The notes under the pieces: model-generated
Seen by the model: only the letters and a program-made list of their open reading frames with translations
Database searches by the model: none
What the model was told of the DNA's origin: nothing
Origin: Acidisoma sp. L85
GTDB lineage: Bacteria; Pseudomonadota; Alphaproteobacteria; Acetobacterales; Acetobacteraceae
Direction: 5' to 3'
DNA length: 64,000 nucleotides
Assembly: GCF_009765865.1 (NCBI RefSeq)
Contig: NZ_LMUQ01000026.1
Coordinates: forward strand, 264,419-328,418
In this document: one piece after another, positions 25,793 through 34,035 of the stretch
How the letters are laid out: each line of letters begins with the position of its first letter
How positions within the stretch are numbered: position 1 is the stretch's first letter
Made by a program: the position numbers and the translations under genes

Positions 25793-26161
25793 TCACGCGA
25801 TGGCTGAGCAATGTGCCGCGGCGAGCATGCATCGGCCCTCCCGATGCTCCCAAATACGCGTATAGGCATACCGTCCCTCGAAGGCCGTGCCGTCCAGCTT
25901 GCCGCCGACAGTGGCGGTCACCGTAACCACCGCGCAACTCCCCATCAGCCTCGTTTCGAAATCCTCGATCGTCATGCTGCGGATCCGCAGCGAGCCGGAC
26001 GAATGCGCGATCAAGCTGTCGATCTTGTTGAGGCGTTGCCCCGTCTGATCGGTAAAGACGAGTGCTGGACTGAGAAGATCGCCAATCGCCTTGACGTCGT
26101 TTGCGAGAACAGCCCGCCGCAAACGTTCTTCCGCATCGTCGATTAGCGTGGTTGTCACCAT
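25793..26161 (-). CDS. SnoaL/DUF4440-like nuclear transport factor 2 fold protein
   Basis: A 122-residue single-domain protein with the NTF2-like pattern: an N-terminal helix (DAEERLRRAVLANDVKAIGD), the segment LLSPALVFTDQTGQRLNK, and a beta-sheet half ending YAYTRIWEHREGRCMLAAA HCS (break inserted). The fold serves as small-molecule isomerase, hydrolase or binding domain. No specific substrate can be inferred. AAGGAG 8 bases before the ATG at 26161 sets the start. Confidence 0.78.
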   Translation of the reverse strand: MVTTTLIDDAEERLRRAVLANDVKAIGDLLSPALVFTDQTGQRLNKIDSLIAHSSGSLRIRSMTIEDFETRLMGSCAVVTVTATVGGKLDGTAFEGRYAYTRIWEHREGRCMLAAAHCSAIA

Positions 26162-26369
26162 TAGCCCCGCTCCTTGCGCGTCCGGGACCGGGCTACAAAA
26201 CGGCACTAACTCCGCTCCGGTCCGGCCCTCGGCGTGACAATCTTAAGGGTCTCGCGCCGCTTGCCCAAGCGCTCCCAGCGCTTGCCTCATGCGACCGTCG
26301 CAGACCTCTTCTCACTCAGCGTCTGACCGCCCACGGATAAGGCAGGGCTAGATTCGTTCTAAAACAGTA

Positions 26370-26594
26370 ATGTATGATTTCGCCGGGCATGAGGTAGGCG
26401 CGGCGGTGTTGGTGGTCGGAATTTTACGGGCGGCGGTCTTCATCCCATTGCCTGACTCCCCAGGGTTTTTGGACCCGCTGGAAGCACGAGCCTGGGCGCG
26501 CGCCTATCTGAGAGATCATCCCGATCTTCTTCAGCCTGGTTTGGACGCGCTCACCTGGCGCGCCATGGAGGTTCCGGACGAGGACGCCCGGTGA
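26370..26594 (+). CDS. Small hypothetical protein, uncertain gene
   Basis: A 74-codon frame starting MYDFAGHEVGAAVLVVG with one hydrophobic segment (about 10-27) and an Asp/Pro-rich C-terminus (YLRDHPDLLQPGLDAL). No convincing ribosome binding site precedes the ATG and I know no homologue. It stops 40 bases before the convergent end of a lipoprotein gene. May be spurious. Confidence 0.3.
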   Translation: MYDFAGHEVGAAVLVVGILRAAVFIPLPDSPGFLDPLEARAWARAYLRDHPDLLQPGLDALTWRAMEVPDEDAR

Positions 26595-26633
26595 CTTCAT
26601 CGGGGCGTCGACGATGGAATGGGGCGCCGGCGG

Positions 26634-27290
26634 CTATTTCACCCACGGTCCGCCATGCGGATATCCGCCGCCATGCCAGCCCCCGTGGTAACCGCCGTGC
26701 CAATAGCCGCCACGGTAGCCGTAGCGGGGGTAGACACGATGGTTGAAAAACCCGAACGCGCAAACCGGCCCACCAAAATAGCCATAGGGGCCATAGCCGA
26801 AGCCAGCATAGGGGTCGGCGTAGAAGCCGGATCCCGTATCGGCATAGATGGGATAGGCCTCGAGCTTGTTGCCGTTCGCGGCCATGCATTGGATATACGA
26901 GGCGTCATAGACCCGCTGCAGGCTCGCACCCGAATAGGCGCCGTTCGTCGCCCCGGTCGCGGCACCCAGCACGAGCCCCGTCCCAGCACCGACGGCTGCT
27001 CCGGCGCCCGCATTCCCGGCGGCGGCACCGATCGCCGCTCCAGCCGCCGCGCCGACCGCAGTTCCAACCGCGGCGCCCGCGACACCGCTCGACCTCGCCG
27101 CCTGGTTCGGCGAGGTGGGTCCGGTCTGCGCTTGTGCATAGTCACGGCAACCCGCGTCATCGGCCTGGAATTGCGGTAAGGTCTTGTTGGGCCCAGGAAC
27201 TTCGAGCACCGTTGGGCCATCGGGAGGCGCCGCGCATGCGCTCAGCCCTAAGATGCTCGTCAACGCCAAAGCGACTCCGCACCGCATCAT
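26634..27290 (-). CDS. Glycine-zipper lipoprotein with a His/Gly/Tyr/Trp-rich tail
   Basis: A 218-residue predicted lipoprotein: signal peptide with lipobox LSAC (Cys about 19), a conserved-looking N-terminal region (FQADDAGCRDYAQAQ), then a long glycine zipper (about 68-120, alternating Gly/Ala units such as AVGAAAGAAIGAAAG). The segment YDASYIQCMAANGNKLE is typical of this periplasmic family. The last 60 residues are aromatic/Gly/His-rich (GGYWHGGYHGGWHGGG). Glycine zippers can insert in or associate with membranes. The tail resembles the exported protein at 493-867. Probably envelope-associated, role unknown. Confidence 0.8.
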   Translation of the reverse strand: MMRCGVALALTSILGLSACAAPPDGPTVLEVPGPNKTLPQFQADDAGCRDYAQAQTGPTSPNQAARSSGVAGAAVGTAVGAAAGAAIGAAAGNAGAGAAVGAGTGLVLGAATGATNGAYSGASLQRVYDASYIQCMAANGNKLEAYPIYADTGSGFYADPYAGFGYGPYGYFGGPVCAFGFFNHRVYPRYGYRGGYWHGGYHGGWHGGGYPHGGPWVK

Positions 27291-27596
27291 GACTTGCTCC
27301 TTGCCGCCGCCCGGTTTCCCGGCGACTCCTCAAGGCTGAAAACACCCGCGCTGGGGCTTTCTATTCATCTCTTCGATCCGTGGACCGGGCATAGCTGTCA
27401 GGCGAGAGGCACCTTAGCTCACATAGCAGCCGGATAGGTGGAAAGCCCTGTCCCGCGCTCCCCGTCGCAGTTCAAGCGAGAGTGTTTTCGGTGCGCCTTA
27501 GCAACGTTTTGTGCTATCGAACTGCTGGCACGGACGCCCCCGCCTCTCGCAGCCTCCCGCCCGTCGTGACCAAGCCCAACAAAGAGTAGCAAGCTC
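27291..27596. other. Intergenic region, nothing recognised
   Basis: A 306-base region between two divergent genes. It must hold both promoters. I see no RNA gene, repeat copy or convincing open frame in it. Confidence 0.4.
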
Positions 27597-28004
27597 GTGC
27601 CCCGAGATCGCCGCCCCAGCGCCGAACCAGATTATGCGCAGCTTTGGTTCAAGGGCCGGGCCATCTCCTTGCTCACCACGATTGGCGCGCGGGTCTTCGT
27701 CGGACTTGTCTTAGTGATCGCCGTCATCGCGGACCGCGTGAGCGACCGCGGCGGCGAAACCGTCATATTGGTGATGCTCTGCGCCCCTTGGGCGCTTGTC
27801 GCGATCTTGCTGCCCATTGCGATCTATCGGGCTTTCGTCCCGAAAATGACCCCTCACGAACGCTGGCTCGCCCGCAAGGCCGCCGAACCATGGCCGGATC
27901 CGACACCCTGGAAGGCGAAGAACCCTCTCGATTTGGGGCCGTATCGCGTTCCCCAGACCCCGGACGGGACAAAACGCGCGAAACGCATCGAACCGCGCTT
28001 CTAA
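27597..28004 (+). CDS. Small inner-membrane protein of unknown function
   Basis: A 135-residue protein from a GTG start at 27597. Two hydrophobic segments (about 32-46 and 56-76) flank a short charged loop (DRVSDRGGE). A Pro/Lys/Arg-rich soluble tail follows, with WLARKAAEPWPDPTPWKAKN. No family recognised. It lies upstream of amn on the same strand with 120 bases between, so probably independent. Confidence 0.6.
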   Translation: MPRDRRPSAEPDYAQLWFKGRAISLLTTIGARVFVGLVLVIAVIADRVSDRGGETVILVMLCAPWALVAILLPIAIYRAFVPKMTPHERWLARKAAEPWPDPTPWKAKNPLDLGPYRVPQTPDGTKRAKRIEPRF

Positions 28005-28124
28005 CGGAAGCTCAAAGCCGCATCTCGAAAGCCACCATTCGCCGGGGGTAGCGTCGCACCGGCGTCTCGTCTACCCGGAGCCCTGCGGAGGCGTCAGCCG
28101 CCCGCGAGGTCAGGAGGCGGCGAG

Positions 28125-29576
28125 ATGGGCGGCATTTCCCCGAGCCAAGCGGTAGCGCGGCTCGAATTCAACTACGAGCGGGCCTGCAACGCCCTGCGCG
28201 ACGCGCTCTCGCGCTACGTCAATACCGGCGTCGCACCGACCGCCGCCGACCGCCGCGCCTTCCGCTACCCGCAACTCGGCGTATCCTGGCAGCCGAAGGG
28301 CGCCATCCGCTACACCACCCGCGCCTGGGCCAAGCTGCAAACCCCCGGCGACTATGCGACCACCATCACCCAGCCGAGCTTCTTCCGCGCCTATCTCCTT
28401 GAACAGCTCGAACCCCTAGTGGAGGAATTCGGCGCCACGCTGTCCGTCGGCGTCAGCGACCTCGAAATCCCCTATCCCTACGTCACCGAGGTCGGCGACG
28501 AATTCGTGCGTGGCGAGGTGCAGGTCGATGACCTCGCGCGTGTCTTCCCAACGCCGATGCTCTCATCGGTGGGAGACGAGGTGGCGGATGGCTTGTGGCA
28601 ATTCCATGCCGACCGGCCCCGCCCTCTCGCTTTGTTCGATGCGGTGCGGACGGACTTCTCTCTCAAGCGCCTCACTCATTACACCGGCCTGGATTGGCGG
28701 CGGCTTCAGCCCTGGATCCTACTCACCAATTACCAGCGCTATGTCGAGGGCTTCGTGCGCCACGCCCTCACCGAGATCGCCCGGCCGGACAGCCCCTATG
28801 TCGCGCTCCTCCTGCCGGGCGGCGGCCGCGTGACTCGGGAGACACCGCCGGCGGAAGCGGCGGAAATCGTCGCGGCGAGCCCATGGCAGCGCTTCCAGAT
28901 GCCGGCCTATAGCTTGGAACGCGAGGACGGCCAGGGTATTACCATCGCCAATATCGGCGTCGGCCCGTCGAACGCGAAGAACATCACCGACCACCTCGCG
29001 GTGCTGCGGCCCAATTGCTGGCTCATGATCGGCCATTGCGGCGGTCTGCGGCAGAGCCAGGTCATTGGCGACTATGTGCTCGCCCATGGCTATCTCCGGC
29101 GGGACCGCATTCTCGACGATCTGCTGCCGCTGGAAGTCCCGGTGCCCGCGCTGGCCGAGGTCCAGGTCGCGCTGCAGGAAGCGGCGGCACGCGTGACCGG
29201 TGAGCGGGGCGAAGCGCTCAAGCGACGGCTGCGCACTGGCACTGTCGTAAGTTATGACGACCGCAATTGGGAACTGCGCTGGAGCCAGGAGCGGCGGCGC
29301 ATCAATCTCAGCCGTGCGATCGCGGTGGATATGGAAAGCGGCACCTTGGCGGCGCAGGGCTATCGGCTGCGCGTCCCGTACGGCACACTGCTCTGCGTCT
29401 CCGACAAACCGCTGCATGGAGAGATCAAACTGCCGGGCGCTGCCACCGCATTTTATCAGCGCGCTGTCGGTGAGCATCTCGCGATTGGCTTGGAGACTAT
29501 CGAGCTGCTGCGCGGTCAGGTTCACTCGCTGCATTCGCGCAAGCTGCGTGCTTTCGACGAGCCGGTGTTCCGCTAA
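28125..29576 (+). CDS. amn: AMP nucleosidase
   Basis: Hydrolyses AMP to adenine and ribose 5-phosphate, limiting AMP levels. The 483-residue length is standard for Amn. An N-terminal Amn-specific domain (to about 190; PQLGVSWQPKGAIRYT, GVSDLEIPYPYV) is followed by a nucleoside phosphorylase-like catalytic domain with IGVGPSNAKNITDHLAVLRP, WLMIGHCGGLRQSQ and AVDMESGTLAAQGYR. AGGAGG 7 bases before the ATG fixes the start. The stop codon abuts a long copy of the dispersed repeat. Confidence 0.95.
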   Translation: MGGISPSQAVARLEFNYERACNALRDALSRYVNTGVAPTAADRRAFRYPQLGVSWQPKGAIRYTTRAWAKLQTPGDYATTITQPSFFRAYLLEQLEPLVEEFGATLSVGVSDLEIPYPYVTEVGDEFVRGEVQVDDLARVFPTPMLSSVGDEVADGLWQFHADRPRPLALFDAVRTDFSLKRLTHYTGLDWRRLQPWILLTNYQRYVEGFVRHALTEIARPDSPYVALLLPGGGRVTRETPPAEAAEIVAASPWQRFQMPAYSLEREDGQGITIANIGVGPSNAKNITDHLAVLRPNCWLMIGHCGGLRQSQVIGDYVLAHGYLRRDRILDDLLPLEVPVPALAEVQVALQEAAARVTGERGEALKRRLRTGTVVSYDDRNWELRWSQERRRINLSRAIAVDMESGTLAAQGYRLRVPYGTLLCVSDKPLHGEIKLPGAATAFYQRAVGEHLAIGLETIELLRGQVHSLHSRKLRAFDEPVFR

Positions 29577-29747
29577 AGCGTGTTTGCCCATGATTGAACC
29601 GCGACCCGCCTATCCGTCATGGCACGCGAAGGCGTGCGGGGCACCCCGTGCCATCCACGCCTTGCTTGTCGAGAAAGGAAGGCGTGGATGCTCGCCTTCG
29701 CCGAGCATGACGACGGTGGAATGAAAACGGTTTGAACCGAAGACATC
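29577..29747. repeat. Dispersed palindromic intergenic repeat, copy 2 (core 29615-29712)
   Basis: The core runs from CGTCATGGCACGCGAAGG to GAGCATGACG, with hairpin GCACGC-gaag-GCGTGC, inner pair ATCCACGCCTT/AAGGCGTGGAT and a right hairpin near GCCTTCGCCGAGC (one base shorter in the left arm than copies 3 and 4). Flanks also match copy 1: AAGCGTG, AACC and GACCC on the left, CGGTGG, ATGA and AGACATCC on the right. It fills the convergent junction between amn and the CPBP-family gene. Confidence 0.87.
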
Positions 29748-29766
29748 CTGCTGCACACCCCATGCC

Positions 29767-30417
29767 TCAGTGGTGCCAAGCGGCGCTCGTGTAGAAAACG
29801 CGGCCGAGGCCAATGGTGAATATGAGGCAGCCGGAAAGGCTGTGCGCCAGGCACGCTAGTTTGAGCGAGCGGTGGCGGCCGTAGTCGCGCGCGAAAAGGA
29901 AGCCGCCAGCCGCAGTCATCGCGATCGCGATCCAGTTTAGGAAGATGACATGCGCGAAGCCGAAGGTGATCGCGCTCGCCAGCACCCGCCTCGCATTTGT
30001 CGGAAGAATAGCCGCGTACCGCATGAAGAGCAGTGCGCGATACAGCACCTCCTGTGGCCAGACTGATAAGACCGGGTAGAGCACCATGATGATCGCCCAA
30101 AACAACGGTCGCTCGCGCGGCAGGCTGAGGAACCTCTGGGGCCAAAGAAGCCATGTTGCGCCGGTAATAATGTGTGCCAGCACGGCGAAGCGGAGGAGCA
30201 CTGCGCGGATCTCGGCGCGACTGTCCTTCGGAACCGGCTGGACGCCTCGGGTGGCGACGTAGGCGATCAGCGCGCTCACCCACAAGACTAGGAACAAGAC
30301 ACCGGGCAAGCGAACCAAAAGCACATACAAAGGGCCTCCGCCATAGATCAACGCGAACTCCGCGATGAGCCATAGTCGGAAGCCCCTGCCTGAAGTGGCA
30401 CCCTTCGCCGCCGCCAT
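29767..30417 (-). CDS. CPBP (CAAX protease-like) family integral membrane protein, possibly degenerate
   Basis: A 216-residue protein with about six membrane segments and the three CPBP motif regions: motif 1 is WPQEVLYRALLF (Gln122-Glu123, Arg127), where active proteases have two Glu; motif 2 is FGFAHVIF (His 156); motif 3 is AHSLSG (His 192). The loss of the first motif-1 Glu suggests altered or lost protease activity, known to occur in this family. The start is uncertain: the ATG at 30417 has no ribosome binding site and lies in the loop of a strong hairpin, so a downstream TTG may be used. Confidence 0.75.
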   Translation of the reverse strand: MAAAKGATSGRGFRLWLIAEFALIYGGGPLYVLLVRLPGVLFLVLWVSALIAYVATRGVQPVPKDSRAEIRAVLLRFAVLAHIITGATWLLWPQRFLSLPRERPLFWAIIMVLYPVLSVWPQEVLYRALLFMRYAAILPTNARRVLASAITFGFAHVIFLNWIAIAMTAAGGFLFARDYGRHRSLKLACLAHSLSGCLIFTIGLGRVFYTSAAWHH

Positions 30418-30440
30418 GTCAGGCGGCGAAGGGTGTTTTT
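30399..30440 (+). terminator. Terminator-like hairpin spanning the CPBP gene start
   Basis: Perfect 14-bp arms CACCCTTCGCCGCC (30399-30412) and GGCGGCGAAGGGTG (30422-30435) with a 9-base loop, followed on the plus strand by TTTTT (30436-30440). In form it is a rho-independent terminator for plus-strand transcription, yet the flanking genes are on the minus strand. The minus-strand start codon of the CPBP gene lies in the loop. It may stop antisense transcription or control CPBP expression. Confidence 0.7.
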
Positions 30441-30446
30441 AGCCGC

Positions 30447-30683
30447 CTAGAGAAGGCGCAGGCGGCCAATCAGGTAGCCGACGCCGATCAGCACGAGTGC
30501 CGCTACCAGCGGCTGGTCGCGGATCATGTCGGCAGCGTCACCCATCACATCCTCGGCCTGGCCGCGTGCCTGGTTGACCTTGCCGCGCACTTGCGTCCGT
30601 GCGTCGCCGGCGAAATCGCCGACTGCTTCCTGCACCTTACCCGCCGCGTCGCGCGCCGCGCCGGTGAACCTGTTCTCGCTCAT
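30447..30683 (-). CDS. CsbD-like general stress protein
   Basis: A 78-residue protein: an N-terminal CsbD-like amphipathic region (NRFTGAARDAAGKVQEAVGD, then TQVRGKVNQARGQAEDVM) plus one C-terminal membrane helix (LVAALVLIGVGYLIGRL). The combination of CsbD-like repeats with a DUF883/ElaB-type membrane anchor suggests a stress protein tethered to the inner membrane. AGGGAG before the ATG supports the start. The open frame extends upstream but that part shows no conserved feature. Confidence 0.82.
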   Translation of the reverse strand: MSENRFTGAARDAAGKVQEAVGDFAGDARTQVRGKVNQARGQAEDVMGDAADMIRDQPLVAALVLIGVGYLIGRLRLL

Positions 30684-30763
30684 GCGTGGTCTCCCTTTAA
30701 CCTGCGCCACATCTGGGAGGCCGTTCACGCTTCGCAACCGCCCGCCGCGCGTCTGTGAACGAC

Positions 30764-32224
30764 TCAAGCGGCCTTTCTTGTGATGGCGCGCAGTGCCGCC
30801 AGGGCGCGCGCCCGCCCCTCGGACAGATCGACCTGAGGACGCGGGTAGGTTTCGCCCAGCTTCACGCCAGCGGCCTCCAGCGCCTTCACGGGCGCCGACC
30901 ACGGTTCGTGGATATACCGACTCTCCAGCTTCGCGAGTTCGGGCACCCAGTGCCGGACGTAAGTGCCCTCGGGATCGAATTTCTGGCCTTGCAACACCGG
31001 ATTGAAAATGCGGAAGAACGGCGCCGCATCGGCCCCGCAGCCGGCAACCCACTGCCAGTTGACGGCGTTGTTCGCGAGATCCGCATCCACCAGTGTATCC
31101 CAGAACCATGCCTCGCCCTCCTCCCAAGGCAGCAGAAGGTGCTTGACCAGGAAGGACGCCGTGATCATGCGGACGCGGTTATGCATCCAGCCGATCGACC
31201 AGAGCTGACGCATCCCGGCATCGACGATCGGCACCCCGGTCTTGCCCTTCTGCCACGCCCGGAGTTGGCCCGGATCATGCCGGCGCTCGAATTTCTTGAA
31301 CTCCGCCCGCAGGGGCGCATCGGGGGTTTCCGGATGGTGCCACAGCACATGGGCCGTGAATTCGCGCCAGACGAGTTCGCGCCGATAGGCTTCGGCGCCA
31401 GCCCCATGCGGCTGCGGTGCTTGCGCCACGGCGTGCCAAAGCTGGACCGGCGAGATCTCGCCCCAATGCAGATGCGGCGACATCGAGGAACTGCCATCAC
31501 TCGGGATATCGTTCCGCCCCGTCGCGTAACCCGCGAGACCATCGTTCATGAAGGCTTGAGCGCGTCGCTTGGCGCCTGCCTCGCCTGGCTCCCAGCGGCG
31601 CGAAAACGCCGCATCCCAGGGGACGGCGGGCAGCAGCCGCCAAGCATCGAGCCGGTCGGGCGTCGAGAGCTTCGCACCTTTGAGGCGCCGAGGCGCCAGG
31701 ACCGGCTCGGGGACATGCGTGGCCTTGGCGAAGGCGCGCGCAAAGGGCGTGAAGACTGTGAAGGGCTTGCCGGCTTGCGTCCGTACGGCGTCGGGATCGT
31801 GCAGCAGGCTCGTGCGATGCTGGACGAGCCGCCGCCCCTCCGCCGCGAGACCAGCCCCGACCTCGGCATCATCCGCCTTCTCCCAAGGTTCGGGCATGAT
31901 CCCGGTATGGACCTCGGCGGCGTCGACCTCGCGGGCGAGCGTGAGAATTGTGCTGACGCGCGGACCGCGCCGCAGCAGCAGATCGGCACCTCGGGCGCGC
32001 AGGCCTTCCGCCAACCGTTCCAGGCTATGATGCAGCCACCACTGCGAGGCGGCACCGGCCTTCCAGCCACCCGGCCCCTCATCATCGAGCACGAAGACCG
32101 GCAAAACGAAGCCATGGGCCTTGGCCGCCGCGCGCAGCGGCGCATGGTCGTTCACGCGAAGGTCCCGCCGATACCACACGATGGCGGGACCGGACGCCGC
32201 ACTCACACCAGGTTGTCTCGCCAA
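30764..32224 (-). CDS. phrB: Deoxyribodipyrimidine photolyase
   Basis: Repairs UV-induced cyclobutane pyrimidine dimers with light. The 486-residue protein has the N-terminal antenna domain (IVWYRRDLRVNDH) and the FAD-binding domain: NDIPSDGSSSMSPHLHWGEI, ELVWREFTAHVLWHHP, MRQLWSIGWMHNRVRM and WQWVAGCGADAAPFFRIFNP. The Trp/Asn pattern (NNAVNWQW) fits class I CPD photolyases rather than (6-4) enzymes. The start is a TTG at 32224 with a GGAG 9 bases upstream. Confidence 0.94.
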   Translation of the reverse strand: MARQPGVSAASGPAIVWYRRDLRVNDHAPLRAAAKAHGFVLPVFVLDDEGPGGWKAGAASQWWLHHSLERLAEGLRARGADLLLRRGPRVSTILTLAREVDAAEVHTGIMPEPWEKADDAEVGAGLAAEGRRLVQHRTSLLHDPDAVRTQAGKPFTVFTPFARAFAKATHVPEPVLAPRRLKGAKLSTPDRLDAWRLLPAVPWDAAFSRRWEPGEAGAKRRAQAFMNDGLAGYATGRNDIPSDGSSSMSPHLHWGEISPVQLWHAVAQAPQPHGAGAEAYRRELVWREFTAHVLWHHPETPDAPLRAEFKKFERRHDPGQLRAWQKGKTGVPIVDAGMRQLWSIGWMHNRVRMITASFLVKHLLLPWEEGEAWFWDTLVDADLANNAVNWQWVAGCGADAAPFFRIFNPVLQGQKFDPEGTYVRHWVPELAKLESRYIHEPWSAPVKALEAAGVKLGETYPRPQVDLSEGRARALAALRAITRKAA

Positions 32225-32410
32225 TCCGCCCGCTCCTCACTCGACGCAACGCATATGGGCGCTAATACCTGAGCGAGAAGCGAGATCGTCCGCCTTATCG
32301 GTGACATTGATTTATCGAGCTGAGATTTATCAAGCTGGCGGCGACTGGCCCCTCCCAGCAGCATAGTGAAAGAATTAGCATTCGAAGTAACGCGCCTCAG
32401 CAGCGAAACT

Positions 32411-33634
32411 TCAGGATCCGGCCATCGCCAGCCCGTCGAATAGCGACATCTGCTTGTTGCCCGTTGCCGATACCGTCTCCGGCACTCGAAATTGGCTGGT
32501 GTCCAGCGGACCCATTCCAGCGTCCAGGCCATTCTGCCGCACCGCACGCTCGAACCGGCGGCCAATGAGTTCCGCATATGGACCGGTGCCGGTGAAGCGA
32601 TGCCCGAAACGTGAGTCATTGAGGTCGCCCCCGCGCATCTGCCGCACCAAGCTCAGCACATGGTTAGCGCGGTCAGGCATATGCTCACGCAGCCAGGCCT
32701 CAAAGATCTCGCGGAGTTCCAGCGGCAGCCGCAGCAGCGTGAAGCCGGCCCGCTTGGCGCCCGCTTTCGCGGAAGCCGCAAGGATCTGCTCCAGCTCCGC
32801 ATCGTTCAGCCCTGGAATCATCGGCGCCGCCAGCACACCGACTGGCACCCCGGCCTCGGCCAATGCCGCGACGGCCCTTAGCCTAAGGCTGGGCGCCGAA
32901 GCGCGCGGTTCCATGCGGCGCGCCAATTCCCCATCCAGCGTCGTGATGGAAATGAAAACGCGTATCAGCCCGAGCGCCGCGAACTCCTTCAGCAGGTCGA
33001 GATCCTGCACGATGCTCGCTGACTTGGTGACGATGCTGACAGGGTGCCGAAACCGCAGCAGCACCTCCAGAGCCGCGCGTGTCAGCTTGAGCTTTCGCTC
33101 GATTGGCTGGTACGGATCGGTGTTCGAGCCGAGCGTGATCGGCTTCGCGGTATAGCGCGGCCGCCGCAATTCCTTGTCCAGCAGCGCTGCGACATCCGGC
33201 TTGAAGACAAGCTTGGTCTCGAAATCCAGGCCAGGCGAATAGCCGAGATAGGCGTGGGTCGGACGCGCGAAGCAGTAGACGCAGCCGTGCTCGCAGCCGC
33301 GATACGGGTTGATGGATCGGTCAAAGCCAATATCGGGACTGTCGTTTCGCGCGATGACTGTGCGCGACGCGTCGCGAATGAGCGTGGTCTCGAGCGGCGG
33401 TAGAGCGGCGAAGCAATCCTCCAGCGAACCCCAGCCGTCGTCATAGGGCGTGGCGGAAGCGCTTTCGAAGCGCACACCCGGATTGGTCGTGGCGCCACGT
33501 CCCTTCCTTGCCAGGCTAGGCGCGGCGGCGACTGGCTCCTCCTCGACCGCATCGTCCACGGCTGGCGCGACGGTCGGTCGCGGCGCCACGGCGGCACGCC
33601 TCGACGGCGCCATAAGCGCCTGGCGAAACACCAT
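32411..33634 (-). CDS. PA0069-family radical SAM protein
   Basis: A radical SAM protein of about 407 residues with the cluster motif YRGCEHGCVYCFARP (Cys about 112, 116, 119). It also has LGSNTDPYQPIERKLKLTR, PVSIVTKSASIVQDLDLL and PMIPGLND, characteristic of the family related to spore photoproduct lyase. Its biochemical role is unknown. The N-terminal region RKGRGATTNPGVRFE matches the family. The reading frame extends upstream to 34102. I chose the ATG at 33634, with 33613 and 33703 as alternatives, because no ribosome binding site decides. It sits upstream of the photolyase on the same strand. Confidence 0.88.
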   Translation of the reverse strand: MVFRQALMAPSRRAAVAPRPTVAPAVDDAVEEEPVAAAPSLARKGRGATTNPGVRFESASATPYDDGWGSLEDCFAALPPLETTLIRDASRTVIARNDSPDIGFDRSINPYRGCEHGCVYCFARPTHAYLGYSPGLDFETKLVFKPDVAALLDKELRRPRYTAKPITLGSNTDPYQPIERKLKLTRAALEVLLRFRHPVSIVTKSASIVQDLDLLKEFAALGLIRVFISITTLDGELARRMEPRASAPSLRLRAVAALAEAGVPVGVLAAPMIPGLNDAELEQILAASAKAGAKRAGFTLLRLPLELREIFEAWLREHMPDRANHVLSLVRQMRGGDLNDSRFGHRFTGTGPYAELIGRRFERAVRQNGLDAGMGPLDTSQFRVPETVSATGNKQMSLFDGLAMAGS

Positions 33635-34035
33635 CCGGACTTTTCGTTCGGTCTTGCCTGGCACTCCGCCGGTTTCGGTCCCGGCCGCGACTGCTTCGCC
33701 CATCTTGCGCCCCGCTTTCTGGCTGAGAACAAGATGGACAGGCGGGGCACCGCCGTCAAGAACGAATAGAGAACATCGGTTTTGCGCCGACAGCGACGGC
33801 GGCAAATTCCACCCGAAAGCCCAATGAAACATTGCGTTAAGCAGGTGACGCCGGCCGCACTCCATGCCTAAAGTTCTGATATCGGCCGGCGATGGGCGCC
33901 GTTGCGCCCCCTCAACTGTCACAAAAGTGACGTTGTGGCTCGCCATGGCCGCCTGTATCGCCCCTCCGCACCCCATCGTGCGGATTGTCTTCGCGTCTAT
34001 CCGCCTCTCATCTGACCCTACCCCAGGAGATCCTG
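33635..34035. other. Divergent intergenic region with an operator-like palindrome
   Basis: About 400 bases separate the radical SAM gene from the ABC importer operon. It should hold both promoters. The only notable element is the GTCAC-aaaa-GTGAC palindrome at 33918-33931. The left half could be part of the radical SAM gene if an upstream start is used. Confidence 0.4.
33918..33931. promoter_or_regulatory. Palindrome GTCAC-N4-GTGAC upstream of the ABC importer
   Basis: Perfect 5-bp arms with an AAAA spacer, nearly extended by AAC/GTT outside. It lies 104 bases before the binding protein ATG. The form suits a dimeric repressor such as a GntR-type regulator. No regulator gene lies beside it. 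Inference only. Confidence 0.35.

Noticed and set aside
30684-31127. N-terminal extension of the CsbD-like frame
   Set aside because: The extension overlaps the photolyase gene antiparallel in sense frame use and shows no conserved feature. The ATG at 30681-30683 has a good ribosome binding site and gives a normal-length protein.
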